A stretch of 64,000 nt of DNA, taken from the NCBI RefSeq assembly GCF_009295825.1, contig NZ_WHKF01000002.1, positions 434,001 to 498,000 of the forward strand. The letters are read 5' to 3'. Below, one piece after another: positions 61,198 to 64,000 of the stretch. How positions within the stretch are numbered: position 1 is the stretch's first letter; each line of letters starts with the position of its first letter. This DNA comes from Marinifilum sp. N1E240. Lineage in GTDB: Bacteria; Bacteroidota; Bacteroidia; Bacteroidales; Marinifilaceae. The notes under the pieces were generated by a model. It did not search any database and was not told where the DNA came from. It saw only the letters and a program-made list of their open reading frames with translations. Position numbers and translations under genes: made by a program.

Positions 61198-62280
61198 ATG
61201 AAAACCCTTCACTTTTTATTTTTGCCCTTATTTTTTATTCCGCAATTATTATCTGCACAAAAAGTTATTTATTTAAATGATAATTGGCTATCTGTAGAAA
61301 AAGAAAATGCCACTTACTATTGTAACATACATGCTTTGGCTGATGGAAAATTTCAGGTAAAGGATTACAAAATAGATGGAAGTATATTGGCGCAAACTGA
61401 GTATTCTGCTAAAACAGAAGATATTGATTGGAAGCGATTATATGAAATAGGATTTGAGGAGTTTGCCATTGAAAATGGTAAGTGTATTGAATATTATCCG
61501 AGTGGTAAAAAGAAAAAAGAATTTGTCTATGTTTATGGGACTCAGAAAGGGAAAGTAACGGTTTGGGATGAATCTGGATATGTATTAAGAGAATTTACAG
61601 CGGAGAATCATATCGCAAATGGGGAATATCTAGAGTTTTTTGAGGATGGAACGACAAGTTTTTCGGTGAGTTTTAAAAATGATAGTCTTAATGGTCCTGC
61701 TGTTTATTATCATGAAAATGGGAAAATTGCTCAGGAAGGAGCCTTTAGTAAAAGCTTAAAGGTTGGCAAATGGACCTATTATAATAATATTGGTGAAAAA
61801 TTGGGTACTGAGACCTATCGCAATAGCTTTTTTATTGCAGGTCCTGATATCAGGTTAACCTTTCCAAAGGGATTTTGGAGTTTGATAGATCAGTTCAAGG
61901 AAGAAGATCATATGAATTTTAATTTCTTAAGATCTGGCACAGATAAAGGAATTTCAACAGATTTTACACCGAGTGTATTACTCTCATTAGAATATATTGG
62001 AACGGAAGGCAGTTTATTGGATTATTCATCTTTTCGTAGAAGAAGATTGTCAATTGATGTGCAAAAAGTGTTGAATAAAGAACTCGAACTATTTTCATTG
62101 CCAAATTCAATGGGTTATTTGGGAACTTATCAAGACAAACAGGAAAATAAGCATACTGTTATAGTTCTACATTCTATTCAGAAGGGGATTGGTATGGAGT
62201 ATATATTTGATTGTAGGGAATCTGATTACACAGACTTAAAAAAGGAAGTAGTATATCTGCTTCGATCGATGAGCAATTAA
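61198..62280 (+). CDS. Exported MORN/YwqK-like repeat protein
   Basis: 360 aa. Signal peptide LHFLFLPLFFIPQLLSAQ. Residues about 90-210 hold four or five MORN-variant repeats: GKCIEYYPSGKKKKEFVY, GKVTVWDESGYVLREFTA, GEYLEFFEDGTTSFSVSF, GPAVYYHENGKIAQEGAF and GKWTYYNNIGEKLGTETY. The same repeats occur in proteins labelled YwqK-family antitoxin, but nothing here suggests a toxin-antitoxin pair. The C-terminal 150 residues are not recognised. 14 bp before the MOSC gene. Confidence 0.85.
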   Translation: MKTLHFLFLPLFFIPQLLSAQKVIYLNDNWLSVEKENATYYCNIHALADGKFQVKDYKIDGSILAQTEYSAKTEDIDWKRLYEIGFEEFAIENGKCIEYYPSGKKKKEFVYVYGTQKGKVTVWDESGYVLREFTAENHIANGEYLEFFEDGTTSFSVSFKNDSLNGPAVYYHENGKIAQEGAFSKSLKVGKWTYYNNIGEKLGTETYRNSFFIAGPDIRLTFPKGFWSLIDQFKEEDHMNFNFLRSGTDKGISTDFTPSVLLSLEYIGTEGSLLDYSSFRRRRLSIDVQKVLNKELELFSLPNSMGYLGTYQDKQENKHTVIVLHSIQKGIGMEYIFDCRESDYTDLKKEVVYLLRSMSN

Positions 62281-62293
62281 ATTTAATTGGAAA

Positions 62294-62920
62294 ATGGAGG
62301 TAATATCAACAAATAAAGGAAATTCTGTAGAGATTAATTATTATGGTAAACTTGTGAAAACAGGAATGTATAAAACTCCTGTTTTGGAAGGAATATATTT
62401 GGGTAATGAAGATGTTCAGGATGATTCTGTGGTTGACAGAAGGTATCATGGAGGAATCGATAAAGCATGCTATTGGTACTCTGCAGATCATTATGATTTT
62501 TGGAAGACTCGTTTTCCGGATTTGGATTGGCAAAATGGAATGTTTGGTGAAAACTTAACCATTAATAATTTAGATGAAGGTGATGTTAAAATTGGCGATG
62601 TATATGAAATAGGAGAGTGTCTGGTACAGGTAACTCAGCCTCGTCAACCATGTTTTAAACTGAATTATAGATTTAGCTGCGATAATATGGTAAAAGAGTT
62701 TATTAAAGCAGGTTTTCCTGGGATTTATATTAGGGTATTAAAGGAAGGAACCATTAAAAAGGGTGATCAGCTTACATTAAAAGAACGAAACGAAAATAGT
62801 TTAAGTGTGAGAGAAATTTATCGATTGCTTTATGATTTTAACAAAGATCCGAAGCAACTGGCAAAAGCTATAGCTGATGATGCTTTGGCAGCTAGTTGTA
62901 AGAAAGATTTACAAAAATAA
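62294..62920 (+). CDS. MOSC-domain protein (YiiM-like)
   Basis: 208 aa. Family marks: DRRYHGGIDKACYWYSADHY, NGMFGENLTINNLDEGDVKI and the conserved cysteine in VTQPRQPCFKLNYRF, proposed to bind a molybdenum cofactor. YiiM reduces N-hydroxylated bases with a redox partner. The C-terminal REIYRLLYDFNKDPKQLAKA helix pair is typical. A link with modABC in the same window is attractive but is only inference. Confidence 0.92.
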   Translation: MEVISTNKGNSVEINYYGKLVKTGMYKTPVLEGIYLGNEDVQDDSVVDRRYHGGIDKACYWYSADHYDFWKTRFPDLDWQNGMFGENLTINNLDEGDVKIGDVYEIGECLVQVTQPRQPCFKLNYRFSCDNMVKEFIKAGFPGIYIRVLKEGTIKKGDQLTLKERNENSLSVREIYRLLYDFNKDPKQLAKAIADDALAASCKKDLQK

Positions 62921-62947
62921 AAAAGGACAGCAATGCTGTCCTTTTTT
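62919..62947. terminator. Bidirectional Rho-independent terminator
   Basis: AAAAGGACAGCA / TGCTGTCCTTTT (62921-62932 and 62934-62945), T6 on the plus side and A-rich on the other. Shared by the convergent MOSC and lipoprotein genes. Confidence 0.92.
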
Positions 62948-62948
62948 A

Positions 62949-63710
62949 TTAGTTTCCTAATATTATTTTTCTGACCAATGGTTCAGGATCCACCGCATCC
63001 ATATCCATATTACATCCAATTTTAAAGATTAAACCATTGTACCAGGCGTAGTATTGATATGAACCTGTTGATTCTTTATACATGCGTTTTTCACTTTCGT
63101 TGTAATTATAGTAATCAAACATTCTTGGCCAAGAGTTATCGTTTGATTTTGGAAGATAATATAAGGTAAGATCCTCTTTAAGATTTAAAAATTCATATTT
63201 TCTCAATTCCAAATCGTCATTTAACGTTTTAAGAGCTTCCTCGTCCATTTTCTCAAAAGGATTATCAGGACATTGTGTAATTGATACTATAAAGAAATCT
63301 TTAAAATTTGTATCATATCCCAAATCATTCTCTAAGTAGGAGATTTGTATTTGAAAAACAAGCTTGTTGTAATTGTTCCACGAAGTAACAATATTCGACT
63401 GGTTGTTTGCCACGATAAAAGGTAAATCTGTTGATGAAATCAAATTGATTTTGCTTCTCATCTCACTAGGAATTCTATTTAATCCTTCGGATAAACTTGT
63501 TGGAATGTAAAATTCAACTTTCTCTCTTTCTTTTAGTATGTTAAAATCGTAATTATAGGTATGATCATAGCCATCAACTTCGGTAAGACCAACTAATAAT
63601 TCCTGATTATCATCTAGAAAACCAGTGTGTTTATCACTCTCAGAACAAGCTGAAATGCCAAGAAAACTTAAGGCAATAGAAAGATATATGTAAGATTTTT
63701 TAATATTCAT
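62949..63710 (-). CDS. Hypothetical lipoprotein
   Basis: 253 aa from ATG 63710, chosen because it gives a clean lipoprotein signal (YIYLSIALSFLGISAC); the frame opens 14 codons earlier. The mature protein is acidic and aromatic-rich with no recognised domain; DLTLYYLPKSNDNSWPRMFD and a C-terminal CNMDMDAVDPEPLVRKIILG are its most distinct parts. Function unknown; anchored in an envelope membrane. Confidence 0.82.
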   Translation of the reverse strand: MNIKKSYIYLSIALSFLGISACSESDKHTGFLDDNQELLVGLTEVDGYDHTYNYDFNILKEREKVEFYIPTSLSEGLNRIPSEMRSKINLISSTDLPFIVANNQSNIVTSWNNYNKLVFQIQISYLENDLGYDTNFKDFFIVSITQCPDNPFEKMDEEALKTLNDDLELRKYEFLNLKEDLTLYYLPKSNDNSWPRMFDYYNYNESEKRMYKESTGSYQYYAWYNGLIFKIGCNMDMDAVDPEPLVRKIILGN

Positions 63711-63745
63711 AATTGTGTGTTTATAGTAGTCATTCAAGAACAATA

Positions 63746-63753
63746 CAAACATA
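63746..63753 (-). promoter_or_regulatory. Candidate -7 box of the lipoprotein gene
   Basis: On the minus strand TATGTTTG, exact TAnnTTTG, 35 bp before the ATG at 63710. It lies inside the longer open frame and so argues for the shorter start. No -33 partner. Confidence 0.5.
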
Positions 63754-63844
63754 CGTAAAAAAAGAATTTATGTTTTCCTTTTGTTTAAGTTTTAATAATC
63801 TTCAACTGAATGATTTTTTCTTTTTGTTAAGTTAATGAATAGAT

Positions 63845-64000
63845 TTACTCCATATTAGCTAATTCTAATGTAGTTAGGAATATTAAACCACTTACTTTTT
63901 TAATAGCTTCATAATCAATTTTATCTGCAGTATCAGTTGATTTGTGATAATCGTTGTGCAAACCATTAAAGTAAAATATTGCAGGAACATTTCTTCTTAT
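63845..64000 (-). CDS. M28-family peptidase, C-terminal fragment at window edge
   Basis: 51 codons plus stop, entering from the right edge. The sequence IFYFNGLHNDYHKSTDTADK is the C-terminal zinc-ligand region of M28 aminopeptidases (consensus F..G.H.DYH...DT..KI). The rest of the gene lies outside. Confidence 0.82.
   Translation of the reverse strand: MRRNVPAIFYFNGLHNDYHKSTDTADKIDYEAIKKVSGLIFLTTLELANME

Noticed and set aside
61198-62280. Toxin-antitoxin system (YwqK-type label)
   Set aside because: The protein is exported, has MORN-variant repeats and no adjacent toxin gene.

Overview
The window reads as chromosomal DNA of a marine-type Bacteroidota, most like the Bacteroidales/Marinilabiliales. 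This is inferred from several signs. The sequence is AT-rich and ribosome binding sites are weak. Many promoters carry the Bacteroidota -7 box TAnnTTTG. One secreted enzyme has a type IX secretion sorting domain. There are lipoproteins, two carboxypeptidase-regulatory-like outer-membrane beta-barrel proteins, LytS/LytTR signalling, superoxide reductase and a pyrophosphate-type phosphofructokinase. I see no rRNA, tRNA, insertion sequence, phage or CRISPR array.

Layout. 1-5611 (minus): ligA, a DnaQ-like exonuclease, a DUF6913-like protein, dapA, an LpoB-like lipoprotein and a TPR-like lipoprotein cut by the window edge. 5985-8880 (plus): two LiaF-type membrane proteins followed by a LytS-type kinase and a LytTR regulator. 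9148-11553: an outer-membrane beta-barrel protein. 11725-22323 (plus): an apparent operon of two giant proteins of unknown function (1554 and 1386 aa), two AlkD-type DNA alkylation repair proteins and a cupin. 22474-27807 (plus): a MATE exporter, a T9SS-sorted heparinase-like enzyme and a lactonase-family propeller lipoprotein. 27812-33315 (minus): a PD40 propeller lipoprotein and an SDR protein, then a tight operon VOC - NUDIX - PD-(D/E)XK-like protein - ASCH. 33569-36651 (plus): a GH92 mannosidase and an EEP-family hydrolase.

36652-37015 holds the most unusual DNA in the window: a 12-unit array of degenerate dyad-symmetric repeats, each exactly 21 bp, directly upstream of ppc (PEP carboxylase). 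39657-45663: a coiled-coil membrane protein, a small membrane protein, an FNR/CRP-type regulator whose own promoter overlaps a perfect TGTGA-N6-TCACA site, a haem-type ferric-reductase-like protein, a second CRP-type regulator and the molybdate transporter modABC, with a 23-bp palindrome between the last two. 45675-56463: DUF3820 flanked by two copies of a palindromic repeat, mnmA, a second beta-barrel protein, an M13 peptidase, an RNase HI-like protein with one altered catalytic position, a DUF3859-like protein flanked by hairpin repeats, purU and PPi-dependent pfk. 56881-64000: an S9 peptidase, superoxide reductase plus peroxiredoxin, an esterase, a MORN-repeat protein, a MOSC protein, a lipoprotein and the C-terminal end of an M28 peptidase.

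Taken together the genes suggest a free-living, polysaccharide-using, oxygen-limited bacterium. It handles superoxide by reduction (SOR) and peroxide by peroxiredoxin, uses PPi in glycolysis and replenishes oxaloacetate with PEP carboxylase. Most of the window is ordinary core genome. The points most worth a second look are the 21-bp array before ppc, the two-giant/AlkD/cupin operon, the CRP-like autoregulatory site, and the nuclease-like protein inside a NUDIX/ASCH operon. All calls rest on reading the sequence; no database search was possible.
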